Origin: Polytrichum commune
Lineage: Eukaryota; Streptophyta; Polytrichopsida; Polytrichales; Polytrichaceae
NCBI GenBank assembly: GCA_950295325.1
Contig: OX485809.1
Coordinates: 18,926,144 to 18,990,143, forward strand
DNA: 64,000 nucleotides
Reading direction: 5' to 3'
Shown: positions 33,961 through 45,855 of the stretch, piece by piece
Layout of the letters: each line of letters starts with the position of its first letter
How positions within the stretch are numbered: the stretch's first letter is position 1
Made by a program: the position numbers and the translations under genes
Notes under the pieces: generated by a model
The model's input: only the letters and a program-made list of their open reading frames with translations
Told to the model about the DNA's origin: nothing
Database searches by the model: none

Positions 33961-35877
33961 ATGGAGGGGGAGGACATTGCTCCTTACCAAGACGAGGATA
34001 CGAGGCTGCACCGTGCTTGGCTCCAAAGCACTCCACTTGCGCATACTGGAGAGGGTACGGGAAGCGAGGCCGGAAGTGGAAGCACTGCAGCACGTCCCCC
34101 ACGTCCAGATCCTTTTCGGTTTGACGAAGAGTTCTTTGCAGTTGGCCATTCAGGAGGCAACCAAACACGTGGAAGCCGTGGAACACGTGGGAGTCGGGGA
34201 AACAGTGGACATAGAGGGAGAACAGGAAGGGGACCAAGCTCAGGCAGTTCCACCGATATAAATGCAGCCACTCATGGAGAGTCCGTGCCACCACGATCTC
34301 CGACACGGCGGACATCAAGACCGGAGAGCCCTGCACGTGATGTACCTCAGGGTTCAGAGCATGGTGAAAGACGGGGACAAAAACGCCCAGCAATTTCGGA
34401 AGGGATGGAGGAGGGGTCCGGGGTTTCAGGTTCGCAATCGAGGAAAAGGAAAAATAGAGGCAAACGCGACCCGCGGATCGATGAGGCTCGAAACCATTGT
34501 AGGGTCGTGCTGTTGGAGTGGTTTAGAAATAACAGCATGGTTTATTTGGAAAAAAAATACCTCAATGATGGTACAAAGGGGTTGGATTTGGTGAGGAACG
34601 ATTTGATTCTTATTCTCACGGAAGCCACGGCTGGAGCGGAGTTTGAAGATGCTAGGGGCATGAGCGATTGGGGCACCTGGATTGAACAACAAGCCGTGGA
34701 AGCAATCTACAATCCAACAATGGCATATGATGCTGTGCATCCTAGCGAGGGAAGTAGTAGTGGCAGGAAGTCCGAGCTGTACATGAAGCTAGAGAATTGG
34801 AAAAGAGGCGTAATAGCAGCAAAAGGAACATCCGCCCGCAACCTTCCCATTTTTATTGACAGGCAGATGGCAGACAACATTGCCACTCAGGGCCGGCAGG
34901 GTGTCATATGGTTGCCTAGGAATGCGGAGATCAAAGCCTTGGATAAGGAAATCTTCCAAGGGACCTTCGGAGTGGTGCGGAGAGTCGCAATTCATGGAGC
35001 ATCATTCATCCCTAGCTGGATAGAGTGGGCTGGGAAGACCATGAAGGCCACGAATAGTTTGGAGAATCGAAATGAACGTTCAGTTGAAGCATTGGCGTGT
35101 CCAGTAGATCATCCTGGGGTAATCAAGCTACAATACCTCAATATGAAAACATACGAATCCTATTCGATGTGGTGGAATGGAGGCTCCTTGAAAAACATGA
35201 GGATCTATGACTTCAGCGTTCCGGAAACCCACGAGCGCACAATCCTTCACATGCCTGGGGCAGACTTTGAAGCACGGAAACGGTTGGTTGTATATCGAAG
35301 GCATCGAGCTTATTTGGCATGGGCTCTAATGTGCATTGTGGATGTAGTGCACAAGCATGACGTGTTGCACAATGACCTTAATCCCAACAATGTCATGCTG
35401 CATTTCCCACAAGACCGTGAGAACACGGTTTACATTGGTGTGTGTGATTGGGGCATGGCATCCTGGGGAGGTGAAGACGCACCCTCCAACTATGGAAAAG
35501 ATTCAGTGGATGAGATGAACAAGCACAAAGCAAAATACAACTGTGCTGGTCCAGAATTATTCCATGTACGAGGGCAGCGTGGAACATCCACCTCTCCGGT
35601 GAGGATGGCTCGGAAACATAGGCACACGTTTCTATCGGAGTCCTTTTCAGTGGGTGCTTTGGCAAAGAAGATTTATGCCAGGGATGCGACTTCCCCCTTG
35701 TTTCAGCTAAACAGTGATCCAAATGGCTTGAATATGCGGTTTGAGTTAGCATTGGATTCATTGACGAAGACCAATCCAGCGGAAAGGTCAACCATCACAC
35801 ACGTAGTGAACATTTTGAAGTCCCCTCCATACAACATGGTTAACCCGACAATGTGCTTCCGTGACACTGCAAAATAG
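33961..35877 (+). CDS. hAT-borne protein-kinase-like protein
   Basis: 638 codons from ATG 33961; this start is chosen because it follows the TATA box and CACTCACTC-rich leader, whereas the open frame upstream is repeat. N-terminal ~190 residues are disordered and Arg/Gly-rich with a basic nuclear-type stretch (S-R-K-R-K-N-R-G-K-R). A helical domain follows, then kinase motifs: G-T-F-G-V-V (about residue 334), A-G-K (VAIK equivalent), catalytic H-N-D-L-N-P-N-N (Asp about 472) and C-D-W-G for DFG (Asp about 496). HRD lacks Arg, DFG is DWG. It is the same family as the MULE-borne gene at 10032-11529. Ends TAG with AATAAAG at 35940. Substrate unknown; the frame is intact. Confidence 0.75.
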   Translation: MEGEDIAPYQDEDTRLHRAWLQSTPLAHTGEGTGSEAGSGSTAARPPRPDPFRFDEEFFAVGHSGGNQTRGSRGTRGSRGNSGHRGRTGRGPSSGSSTDINAATHGESVPPRSPTRRTSRPESPARDVPQGSEHGERRGQKRPAISEGMEEGSGVSGSQSRKRKNRGKRDPRIDEARNHCRVVLLEWFRNNSMVYLEKKYLNDGTKGLDLVRNDLILILTEATAGAEFEDARGMSDWGTWIEQQAVEAIYNPTMAYDAVHPSEGSSSGRKSELYMKLENWKRGVIAAKGTSARNLPIFIDRQMADNIATQGRQGVIWLPRNAEIKALDKEIFQGTFGVVRRVAIHGASFIPSWIEWAGKTMKATNSLENRNERSVEALACPVDHPGVIKLQYLNMKTYESYSMWWNGGSLKNMRIYDFSVPETHERTILHMPGADFEARKRLVVYRRHRAYLAWALMCIVDVVHKHDVLHNDLNPNNVMLHFPQDRENTVYIGVCDWGMASWGGEDAPSNYGKDSVDEMNKHKAKYNCAGPELFHVRGQRGTSTSPVRMARKHRHTFLSESFSVGALAKKIYARDATSPLFQLNSDPNGLNMRFELALDSLTKTNPAERSTITHVVNILKSPPYNMVNPTMCFRDTAK

Positions 35878-37053
35878 ATTTTTTTTGTTTTTTTTGCAAC
35901 AATTTTGAATCATACCAATTTTGTAACCGTTGGAGATGTAAATAAAGCCATCATTTTTTCATACAAAACTTGTATATTGTATGAGGTTTATGGATCTTAG
36001 TGCAATGCTCATACTACTCCATGAGGCCTTTGCTCCATAATCGAGAAGAAGTCTATGGGAGGCTAACCAAGGTTCTCGCCTCTCGTGAGGCCACATCCTT
36101 CTTTCACATCATTGTTATCACATCCATGTGCTAAGTTCAAGTTAACTATAGTTGTTTGTGATATGTCTTGAAAAAATGCAGTTACCTATATTTATTCTAA
36201 TTTTGGTATGCCACAAAATGTAGTAAACTATAGTTATATCTAGTTAACTAAAGTTGAGCACAATATTGCAATAGTTATATCGGTTGTACACGTGATCCAA
36301 AACATCTCTAAATGTTATCTTTCTTCTACTCCCCACATATTGCACACTATAAATGTTAAACGTGTTAACAGTTAACAAAATGGTACTCCCTTCTTTGTAA
36401 ATCTGACTCTATAAACGTTAACGGATGAAATACAACCATAATATGGATGATAAAAACTACACATCCAGTTACATTGATTCATATTCACTCGTGATTTGTA
36501 AACTTGATATTGAATAAAGTTTTGATTGGGTGTGCAATTTTATGAATGGTATTCTCTCACAAGGAATCTTCACAATTGCTTATATTTATATTTATATAAT
36601 TCACAATCACTTTTTTTTGGAAGTTTGGACATATTCTTGGCCGTCCAAGTTGAGAGGCCGTGCGATTGAGTGGCCCAACTTTGTTGATAGTCCAAAGAAA
36701 TGAACTGAAAATAGCCAAGAAAATATAGTAAGGGTAGCCTTAGTTGGGCATAGTGTGAAGCCTCCAAAGGCCAAGCGCAAAGTCCAAACCTTTGGCCATG
36801 AACTCCCACGGCCTCTCGGCTTGGATGGCCAAAGTGTGAAGCCTCCAAAGGCCAATCCCAAAGTCCAAACTCAAAGGAGCATGCCACTTTATTCCTTGCT
36901 CAAAATAACCCCTCCAATCTAACGGCCAAGATCTTGTCAATGATTGATTATTTTAATGAAAAAAAAGTTCGGCCTCTCGACGGAAGTTTGGGTTGAGCAT
37001 TTTGCTATACCCAATCTTTGCTCGAGAGGCCGAACTCTTGGCGCCATAACTTC
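35878..37053. other. Non-coding hAT interior, with GGCCTCTCG inverted repeats
   Basis: No gene. Repeated GTGAAGCCTCCAAAGGCCAA phrases at about 36760 and 36836. A perfect 14-bp inverted repeat GTTCGGCCTCTCGA (36967-36980)/TCGAGAGGCCGAAC (37022-37035) spans a 41-bp loop. Confidence 0.5.
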
Positions 37054-37560
37054 CTAAAAGTGTTGCCACCTAGGCTCTTTTGGAGGCCACGTCCTTTGGA
37101 CTTCGGCCTCTAGTGTGAAGGCCGAGAGGACGGACTTTGGGCATTTCAGCATTTTCATTGGTCCAAATGTTGAACCTCTTAAAGTTTGGCCATATTGTGA
37201 ACCGGCCCTTATATTTGCAATACATGTCTTATTCTTTTTTTGGCACAAATTGAAAATACAACCAACCCAGCCGAAACAGCGCAGCCTAAGTGGAAATCTA
37301 GAAATAATGCTCATTTGAGGCCTATCCTTCCAAGTAGGGACTAAGTTGCTACGGGTCACAATAAGACCTTTGACCCCCCAAATCAAATCAAATTTGTTAA
37401 GAATGTCATGGTAGGCCACGTCCGGGGCTTTTTCCAAGTCCCTAAGCATCTGTTTCCATTCAATCCTCCCATACTCTGATTTGTAATACATGTCATAAAA
37501 GCTAATGCAATTATTGTTTTGAAGTCTACCATCAAATGATATGTAAGATCGTATGTTCAC
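37054..37560 (-). pseudogene. Open frame of unknown function, perhaps a gene fragment
   Basis: 168 codons. The 5' part (to about 37270) has ordinary amino-acid composition (W-K-Q-M-L-R-D-L-E-K-A, Y-H-D-I-L-N-K-F-D-L-I-W). The 3' part reads through the GGCCTCTCG repeat zone. No start context, no introns and no family recognised; could be a remnant of another transposon. Confidence 0.25.
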
Positions 37561-40500
37561 TTGTGGTTGGTTCTTTTTATGTACCAGTTTAAGCCAATAC
37601 TAAAATAAAATAAACCTTATTCTATAAAATCTAATGACACTACCATACAAGTTAGTAGAGATGTTGTATATTTTTTTAAATTATTCTATATATTTACATA
37701 ACTACAACTTATAATTTTGTGAAGAATAATACATAATACAACAAAGTTCAAATCAATACCTCTTTTGTGCACTCACATATACTCATACGGATTTAGTATA
37801 GTGCACCCCCCCCCCAAATGATCACTAATGTGGGCCACATTAAAGTTAAGCCCACACCAAATCCCTAGTTTAATATCAATGTGGACCATATTAATTTGCT
37901 TTTCTAGAATGTTCTAATTTGTGTAAGGTGTTTGTAGATAGGATTTTTACTTGGGTTCCAATTAAGAAAACCACACAGGGAAGACTAAATGAGTGTCAGA
38001 TGTTATATCTAGGGATCACCATTAAGTTAATTGATAGATCATAAAGGATTTAGAATGACTTTAGGACAACATGCTTACGTGAATTGGCCTTTAAAATGTG
38101 CTTTAATTATTATTATAAGGGGGATTAAGGGTCACTCATAGCAGTACATGCAATTGCACAGTCTCTCCCTTACAACCCACTCTCAACAGTACATCACTCT
38201 TATCATGTGTTTTGCAATGCAGGGAGTCACAGCTCATCCATAGACATTTGGTTACACCATAGCCTTAGAAACCCCAAGGACATAATTCCTTCTAATTTCC
38301 ATAGTCTCTTCAAGTAAGTAACCAAGTTCCATAAGCCATACCACAGGTTAGTAAGTATCACACTTACCCATGACTTCCCTCCTATCAAGTAAAGGAACTA
38401 ATTTATTTATTTTAATGTTTCAAAATTAAATGAATATTTGGTTCTTTTAGACTTAGCAAGGTCAAATAACATTTTAACATATTAAAAGTAATTATGTTAA
38501 CTTGCAAAAGTCTAGTTACAAGTGACGGGAACCTAGTGAGCGTCTGAGTGAACGGAACCGGACCTAAGTGAAAGCGACTACCCCCAAGACCATAGACTAC
38601 ACGGCACGACCATAGTCTTAGTAACCATCCATAGTCTTAAGTCACAAGTTCCAAGTATCAAGTCTTCAACGGCAAGTCCATAGTCTAATTCCAAGTCCCA
38701 AGTCACCAGTTCCAAGTAAGCGTCAAGATCTCGAAAGTAGCTCAAGTCCCTTCTCCTTATATGCTTGCCCTCCTAAACTCGCCCAAACGATATGGGATAA
38801 AGGTGCCACGCTTCTCGCGCTCACAACTCCCTCTTTCGCAGACTCGCCGCGGACTAAAACTCATCCTTTTCTCCCGCAGACGGCTCGTATTCGCCCGGTT
38901 GCGGTGCAGGTTAAATTCCTCTTCCTTTTCTTCAAGGTGGTAACAGATTGCCGTAGTTTATCAAGTCCTCATTGCTACAAACTTCTGAATTTCTCTCCAG
39001 GCAGTAGATTCGGCATTTACTTCAGAAATGATTTCCACTGATCTCTTGCTTTTAGCTGCTGAATTTCCACACTGGGGTTTCCTTCCTATTGAGACTTAAG
39101 CTCTAATCATCCACAACAAAATAACTACGACATTTTTGACCATGAGAGAACGGAGCATCACTTTCTGAAATGAATTCCTACACTCAATGGCTTCACAGAA
39201 TTGTTGCTGGGACACTGCAAACAGAAAAAGGTTACTTCAAGTTTTCATACTTCCATAGCTTGGCCGAATTTCAATCTTCCTTCGACATGAACATTGCTCA
39301 TTTCAACTAATTCTACAAACTTATTTATCAGGCTTGTAATCTCTTGATTAACTTTGTAGAATTCTAACATCAAATGGACCATGTGAGATTTCGGATTTCT
39401 TGTTCCATTCAACAACATAAAGGAGCCTTGGAGAATTGAAGATGATTAAACTGCTTCACACAGTTTAACCTCATACGCACGCCAGACAATGACAAATGAA
39501 ATTCGCTCCTTTCACAAGTTTTTAATTTATACTTGCACCTTTAGAGGAATTTTCCACAGAGATGACAAGTTGATTCTCAAAAGTCTATCCTGAATTCCCA
39601 TCAGATAGAGTAAGGCTAATCCAGCCAGCCCACATGGCCGAACACACACATAAAGAATGAACTTCACATTCACTCTATTATGACATAATAAGTTCCCAAT
39701 TCGGGCTTACATATTGATTACAGGTTTCACACCCTCAAGTTCTTTCATAATTATTCCCCAATAAGATTGCAGTACAAGTACGATTCTTGATCTCTCCGAG
39801 AGGATCACTATAACTTTCCTTACCAAATTCACACAAATAAATGATATAGTTACCCACAGTGAAATCTCACATTCCACTTGTAAGTTATAGTCAAGAGTAA
39901 GAATGTTGGGATTGGGACACCACAAATGATCCACACAGTGTCACCCCTAACACATCCTTACAACAGTAAGTCACAATTGAGAAGGTAAGAATGCAGTAAT
40001 TTCATTCAGAGTTTCACACTCCTTTACATAACTTTCAGCAATGAAGAGCACACAACAATTATCTTACTCCCTTCACAGGAGAAAGGTAATACAACTGCTT
40101 TCCCGATTCTTCACGAACCAGAAAATGATGCTTTGACTTAATTGATTCACAACAACAACACAAACAACACATCACAATTTCGATTCACTCACACACAGTT
40201 GATAAGACAGCTTCACGCTGTAATACTATATTAAGAAGAGTAAGATGTACATCACAAAGGGCTTCACACCTAAGCAAAAAACACTCAAAAAAACGACAAA
40301 GCAAGGGAAGCTCTCTTCTCGAGAGGAACTCCTCCCTTCCTTTTTTTTTTCTCCTGTATACTCCTGAACTATTCCCTGTCTCTTAAGATCCGATATCAGC
40401 AGGTTTCCACTTAATCACATGTCCAAAAGTCACTTCCCCTCTCAAAATCTGAGTCATTGAACTAAATGGTCACTTTATATCTATTTCCACTAATTGCTCA

Positions 40501-40927
40501 CTAATCACGTACATACATGTTCATTTCACATTCTGATTGAGCAACTAGGTTTACATTCTATCAAATTTCAGAAATGACCATTTCAAGACAAAAAATATGC
40601 ACGACAGTGTTGGTAAGATATCTTTATGAAGCCTATAGGAACTCGGGGGATGCACTCTACATTATGTTTGAGAATCACGTGCGTTCATGACCCCTTCTAA
40701 AACCCCAATGTATACCATAAGTTATATGTCTAAGTAGAGATTGTGCCAACTTGAAGTAGTCCTCGCGATTTGCGAACGTTTAACATTCGTTGTAGGCATC
40801 GTAAAAAAAAGCGGGTGGGTTCGTTGGAAAGCTGGGAACCTAAACCCTCAAACCATGTATGGAAACACTTCTACATGAGTGAGAGAACAAAACAACGGCA
40901 CATATGTGGTAGCAATTTGGAATGACG
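37561..40927. other. Non-coding hAT interior
   Basis: No frame over about 75 codons and no recognised element ends. 38600-38730 has many CCAAGT/CATAGTC words. A poly-C tract is at 37806-37815. This may be decayed LTR or other insertion sequence, but I see no boundaries. Confidence 0.4.
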
Positions 40928-40950
40928 TAGGGTTTAGGGTTTAGGGTTTA
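40928..40950 (+). repeat. Interstitial plant telomere repeat (TTTAGGG)3
   Basis: TAGGGTTTAGGGTTTAGGG lies inside the hAT element, directly abutting the 81-bp tandem repeat. Confidence 0.7.
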
Positions 40951-41250
40951 TGAACCACAAAGGTTGAAGCACAAATATGTGAATTGTCGAATGAAAGGGC
41001 AAGGGGATGCGTGTGGGTTGTGAAACCATACGAACCACTACGGTTGAAGCTCAAATATGTGAATTGTTGCATGAAGATGGCATTCGGATGCCTAATATGC
41101 GTTGTGAAACCATATGGACCACAAAGGTTGAAGCACAAATATGTACTTTGTTGAATTAATATGACATTCGAATGCGTGTGGGTTGTGAAACTATACAAAC
41201 CACTAAGGTTGAAGCTCAAATATGTGAATTGTTGAATGAAAGGACAACCC
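40949..41250. repeat. ~81-bp tandem repeat, about 3.7 units
   Basis: Units begin near 40949, 41029, 41113 and 41194 with GAACCACAAAGGTTGAAGC-like sequence, followed by ACAAATATGTGAATTGTTG and GGTTGTGAAACCATA. A 113-codon minus-strand frame is only the repeat translated. Confidence 0.8.
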
Positions 41251-41496
41251 ATCAAATATAGAAGCTTCAAAGAGGTTTCCAATGCGGGTATCGGGGGACT
41301 TTTTCAAAAAGTGCAACTAACTTTTTGACTTCACCAACTTTCTTTTTATTCCTATTGTGTTGTCTTTATCCTACCAACGAGAATTGGATCCTCTACATCT
41401 TGGATTACATCAAATATTGTATATTTCATAAAGTCCTTTGAGCTCAATATATAAGTAGAGCATTTAGACTCATACATATAACGAGGGTAGAGTATC

Positions 41497-42057
41497 ATGG
41501 ATAGGATGGGAGAGAAGAGAGACATATTTGAGGATCTAGGATGTGATGAGGAGATAGAAAATTTAGGTGAACCCGATATTTCATTCAATCCATCAACCGA
41601 GCGTGAGAGAGATGAGAGATGTGCTAGGGATCGATTTCGTGATGAATATGTCATGACTCCCTTCTCACAATCTACACAAGCTTGGAGGATGAGGGCGGAG
41701 GAGGACCAACGACGATATGCGGACAACTTTGAGATCGATGCAGTAGAGAATGACAACATACAATGCGTGGGTGGAGATCTAAATGATCTGATTGATTTGT
41801 GTGCGGATATTTTGGAGAAGCCCGGGGATGTGGATGTGGAGGAGACTTCAATCGACATTGAAGATGTCAAGGTAGCGGAAGAATCTTCAAGGACTTTGCA
41901 TTTTCGTAAGAAGAGGAGAGGATTATCGCCTCATCGGCTACCATTGAAGGAACAGATGAAAGACCGAACGATTAGCTATGTTGATTTACTTCGACCGAAT
42001 CCTCTCCCAAAAATGGACCCTCGACGGAAGCCACAAGCATCTTCGAGGTTGCCATGA
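41497..42057 (+). CDS. Acidic protein of unknown function, hAT cargo
   Basis: 186 codons from ATG 41497. Acidic N-terminal two-thirds rich in Glu/Arg, a helical E-R-E-R-D-E-R segment, then a basic F-R-K-K-R-R-G patch and a short C-terminus. AATAAAG at about 42153 could be the polyadenylation signal. It may be the last exon of a longer gene, since there is no array or TATA box upstream as for the other hAT genes. No family recognised. Confidence 0.45.
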   Translation: MDRMGEKRDIFEDLGCDEEIENLGEPDISFNPSTERERDERCARDRFRDEYVMTPFSQSTQAWRMRAEEDQRRYADNFEIDAVENDNIQCVGGDLNDLIDLCADILEKPGDVDVEETSIDIEDVKVAEESSRTLHFRKKRRGLSPHRLPLKEQMKDRTISYVDLLRPNPLPKMDPRRKPQASSRLP

Positions 42058-42519
42058 CGGAAGTCAAGTTGACGGAATGAAGTGGAATATTAAATCGTGC
42101 ATGGTTTGTTCATGTATGTGATTTATAAAGGGCATTTGTACCGTCGTCGCAATAATAAAGTCATTACTTGTACATCGTTGTCTCCAGAGGGGTGATAATT
42201 TGTTGGTCATCATACTACATTGGTTACTTTGTTGCTTGAGGGATCCTTCATTAGTTTTGTGTGGATAAGTACACCGGTAATGATATTTAGTGTCACATAT
42301 ATTATTTGCAAAGGGCCTAAGTTAGATGGGGTGCGGATGGGGGGACGCGGGAATGTGCAGTAGAAATATTATTGCATATTCATGTAGAGGACTTCATTAC
42401 CTATCCATGGATACCAAGAAATCATTTTTTGGACTTCATATGAATTTTTGAGAGCCAAAAAACCGAGACTATGTCCAAACTTCCAAAAAAAATTAAAAAG
42501 TGCAGATTCAAAGGAACTC

Positions 42520-43112
42520 GGGAGCGGACGTATGGGAACGCTAGAGCGGACGCAGGGGAACTCTAAAGCGGACGTAGGGGAACATGGGGCGGACTTATAG
42601 GAACGTTGGAGCGGACGTAAGGGAACATGGAGTGGACGGGGGGGAGCGGAAGGGGGGGGGGCGGGTTGGAGCGGATGGGGGGAACGCGGGAGCGGACTGA
42701 GGGGAGCGGACGTAGGGAACGAGGGGGCGGACGTAGGGAACGAGGGAGCGGACTGAGGGGAGCGGACGTAGGGAACGAGGGGGCGGACGTTTGGGAACGG
42801 GTGCGGACGGGGGCGGGAACGGGTGCGGAGTGGGGGGAACGCGGGCGCGGACTGGTAGGGAACGGGTGCGGACTGGAGGGGAACGCGGGGGGCGGACGTA
42901 GGGGAACGAGTGCGGACGGGGGCGGGAACAGGTGCGGACTGGGAGGGGAACGGGTAGGGACTGGAGGGGAACGCGGGGGGCGGACGTAGGGGAACGAGTG
43001 CGGACGGGGGCGGGAACGGGTGCGGACTGGGAGGGGAACGGGCGCGGACTGGGAGGGGAACGGGCGCGGACGGGAATGAACGGGTGCGAACAGGGTGGGA
43101 ACGGGGAGCGGA
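42520..43112. repeat. G/C-rich array D2 upstream of the RING-finger gene
   Basis: Units such as GGAACG[CA]GGGGGCGGACGTAG and GGGAACGGGTGCGGACTGG repeat for ~600 bp. The vocabulary (GCGGACG, GGGAACG) is the same as arrays D1 and D3. Confidence 0.85.
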
Positions 43113-43120
43113 TGGAGGGG

Positions 43121-43128
43121 TATATAAG
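43121..43128 (+). promoter_or_regulatory. TATA box of the RING-finger gene
   Basis: TATATAAG follows array D2 within 10 bp. Transcription would run towards 43553-45855. Confidence 0.55.
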
Positions 43129-43659
43129 TGGAGGGGACCACTTACATACCCCACTCCACTCCTTGTGGGCGCCCGGACGACCCTCCTTTACTACAGAGTG
43201 CGGGGTTTAGCGGGGTGCTCGGAGGAGTTAAGGATCCCTTTTTGGGGATCCTTTTATACTTTTTTTACTGACCTGTTTGTGGGTGTGATCCACGTGGACC
43301 CGTTCCCTTGTGCCTTTTTGGCATATTCCTTGTGACGCGCCCAGTCAACTGGCCTCTGCGTGAGCGCTGGTAGCGGGGTGCTCGAAGGGTGTGCTGAATT
43401 TTTGTACTTTAATTTTTAACGACATTTTTAAACTAATTCCACATCAACACTATTTTGAAGTGTATGCTTGGATGTTTTGTAGCACTATTATGAAGTGCAG
43501 TTAGTAATTTAAAAATTAAAGTTCTAGATTAGAATTAGAAACTACAATTTGGGTGGATCCGGTAAGTGAAGGATTTCCAGACATGGCAAGTGGAGGATCT
43601 GGAGACATGGCAAGTGGGGATCAGGTTGTCACAGATCACATGTACGCAAGGCCGCTGGG

Positions 43660-45855
43660 TTGGAGTGGGATGTTTATGATGACAACACCCAAAAAGCCAG
43701 GGCAGGTTGGGAGAATGTACCACAACCGTGGTCAGTGAAGACTGCAATGCAGTACGTGGGCTTCCCTCACTTTGATCAGTTGTGGCCAAGACCTTGTCAC
43801 GAGCGACACTGCAAGGCCATCAGTGCGAGTTATATGCAGCTTGATGACGTGGAGGCAAAATGGAGATTCCTAACGATACTTAGAAGTATCTCCAATTTGG
43901 ATAGATGGCCCAAGAGTGCAATTCCAAAGTCGGTGGCGTGTATGATGTATGCGGAGCACGTGTTGCGAGTTAGGGTGGATTGGTCAAGTTTGGCTACCCT
44001 GCATGGTCAAAAATTTGGGGGTATTGGAATTGCATTCACTAAATGCACAGTTCCAGATATTCCATACACTCCCGTTCCGGAGTGGTTCAGGAGGAATCCT
44101 CGACTAGTGGACGAGCCTGGGGCCCCAATTCCAGAGGGTCGGGAACCAAAAAAGCCACGTAATCGTAAACGACCAGCCAATGACGTGGAGATGGCCATCG
44201 AGGAGGCGTTTGAGCATATGGATGAGGGCATGGAGGCAAATGTCGAGGTCAACAACCTGATCAACGACGTGGTTAACGAGGTCCTAGACGAGGTAAACCT
44301 TGGTGAACATGGAGCGGACCCGACGGAGAGCAGAATGGAGGAATTGCGTAAGCAACATGCGTTGGAAATTCGTGAATATAAAACGATGATTTTCGAGTTG
44401 GAAAATCGAGTTGCAACACTTACGATGGGGGAGGCTAGCAATTCAAGTAGTACACCAATTAACCTTCAGTCTTTGGAAGCAGAGAGGGACGCAACTTTAC
44501 AGGAGGCCAAGATTGCAAAGTCACAAGTTCTGGAGGTATGTATGAGGAATGAAGTAATGCGAGGAAAGATGGAGGCTTTGCAAAAGGAGGTGATGGACAT
44601 GCAACAACAACTTCAAGTGGTCAATGAAGTGGTTGTTGATCACGAAGCCAAGATTGGCGGACTGGAAGAGCAGAATGCAAGGTTGAAGAAATTTCTGTTG
44701 GATGCGATTGTGGAGCGCAAAAATATGAGGACAAGCACATTGTTTGCTATGGCCAAGGCTCATCAATTTGAAGCTGAGTTTGAGAGCATCCAGAAAGAAT
44801 GGAACCGCAATCAGAGAATGCGGAATATGATGCTCACGTCATGGCCAGAAGATGAGCAAATGTACCCTAGTAGGTAGGATAGGGATAATGAGTGGACATT
44901 GCCAAGCGGGAGCATCGATTGGCGTCAAGTGACCGACCCAGATCACCATTGGGATGTGACCCAAGTGCATGAATATCCATTCCGCATGAGGGGTGAGTTG
45001 TTATGGCCAAATCCACATACAATGGTCTTCGACGGAACCGCATGTGCGATTTGCCAATGTCCATTTGGCCCAGAGGGATGCTATCAAGTTGGATCATGTG
45101 GGGCCCAATTCCATCCACAATGTCTAATAGGGAATATGATCAAGAAACGCCAATGTCCTCATTGCAGATCACCCTTCCACCCTCGTTTGTACCTCCAATT
45201 TGGCCTTCGGGATTACATGCCTAACGACTGGGTATTAAAGCCATGGGACTTTCCCTTCGATCTTCAAGAGTTTGATGGGGAGAATGTTGAGTGGAGTTGG
45301 TTATACAATTGTGCCAAGGTTGAGCTATAGCACGAGAACAGAGATGACGACTGGACACGGAATGCACGTCAAATTTTGTATGTTGCAGACGAGTTGTATC
45401 CCAACAAGCCCCCCGATCATGGCTTGAAAAGATTTTTGTACCAAACTCTTGAATGGCATTGGGATTCAACCAGCAGACAATTAAAGAGAGGCATTCATCC
45501 TCCTTGGTACAATGTAGCAGGTCTCGAATCAGTATCGGAGCATGATTTGGAAGAAGATGCAGATGACATGCCTACGGAACGGGATCCGAGATATGAATTG
45601 CAGTTAGAGGTGGGGTACCACAAGAACATGCTGCAGTTGGCTGCAATTGATGCACTCTTGCATAGAGTTACGGATGATGTGGTATTGAGATGGCTAAATG
45701 GTGGGCCTAGACCACGTAATGCCGTTCCATTGTCTCCTGGTAGTCGTCCATACCTCACCCGTGGAACAACGCGAAGCATGGAAGCGGGGGAATCATCACG
45801 AGCACGACGAGGATCTACTTCAGCTAGAATAGACCTCGATTCAGATTCGGATTAG
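43660..45855 (+). pseudogene. hAT-borne coiled-coil and RING-finger gene with two in-frame TAG codons
   Basis: One frame runs about 730 codons, interrupted only by TAG 44875-44877 and TAG 45328-45330. Segment 1: conserved-looking N-terminus, acidic helices, then a long coiled coil (about 44330-44830). Segment 2: C3HC4 RING finger C-A-I-C ... C-G-A-Q-F-H-P-Q-C ... C-P-H-C (45040-45170), as in E3 ubiquitin ligases. Segment 3: helical region and acidic tail D-L-D-S-D-S-D. The N-terminus probably lies upstream: frame 2 from ATG 43585 has donor-like CCGGTAAGTG at 43559 nearby, so splicing is unresolved. It could be two or three genes, but the shared frame and lack of start sites favour one gene with nonsense codons. 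Confidence 0.55.

Noticed and set aside
32784-34261. Long open frames on both strands (up to ~480 codons) across the G/C array
   Set aside because: They are translations of a short-unit repeat that is open in several frames at once; only the portion from ATG 33961 in one frame has non-repeat, domain-like sequence.
10032-35877. Calling the kinase-like genes receptor-like kinases
   Set aside because: No signal peptide, membrane segment or extracellular domain is visible, and the HRD/DFG variants differ from that family.
42369-43210. Pro/Ser/Arg-rich frames over array D2
   Set aside because: Same reason: low-complexity repeat open on both strands, with no start or splice support.
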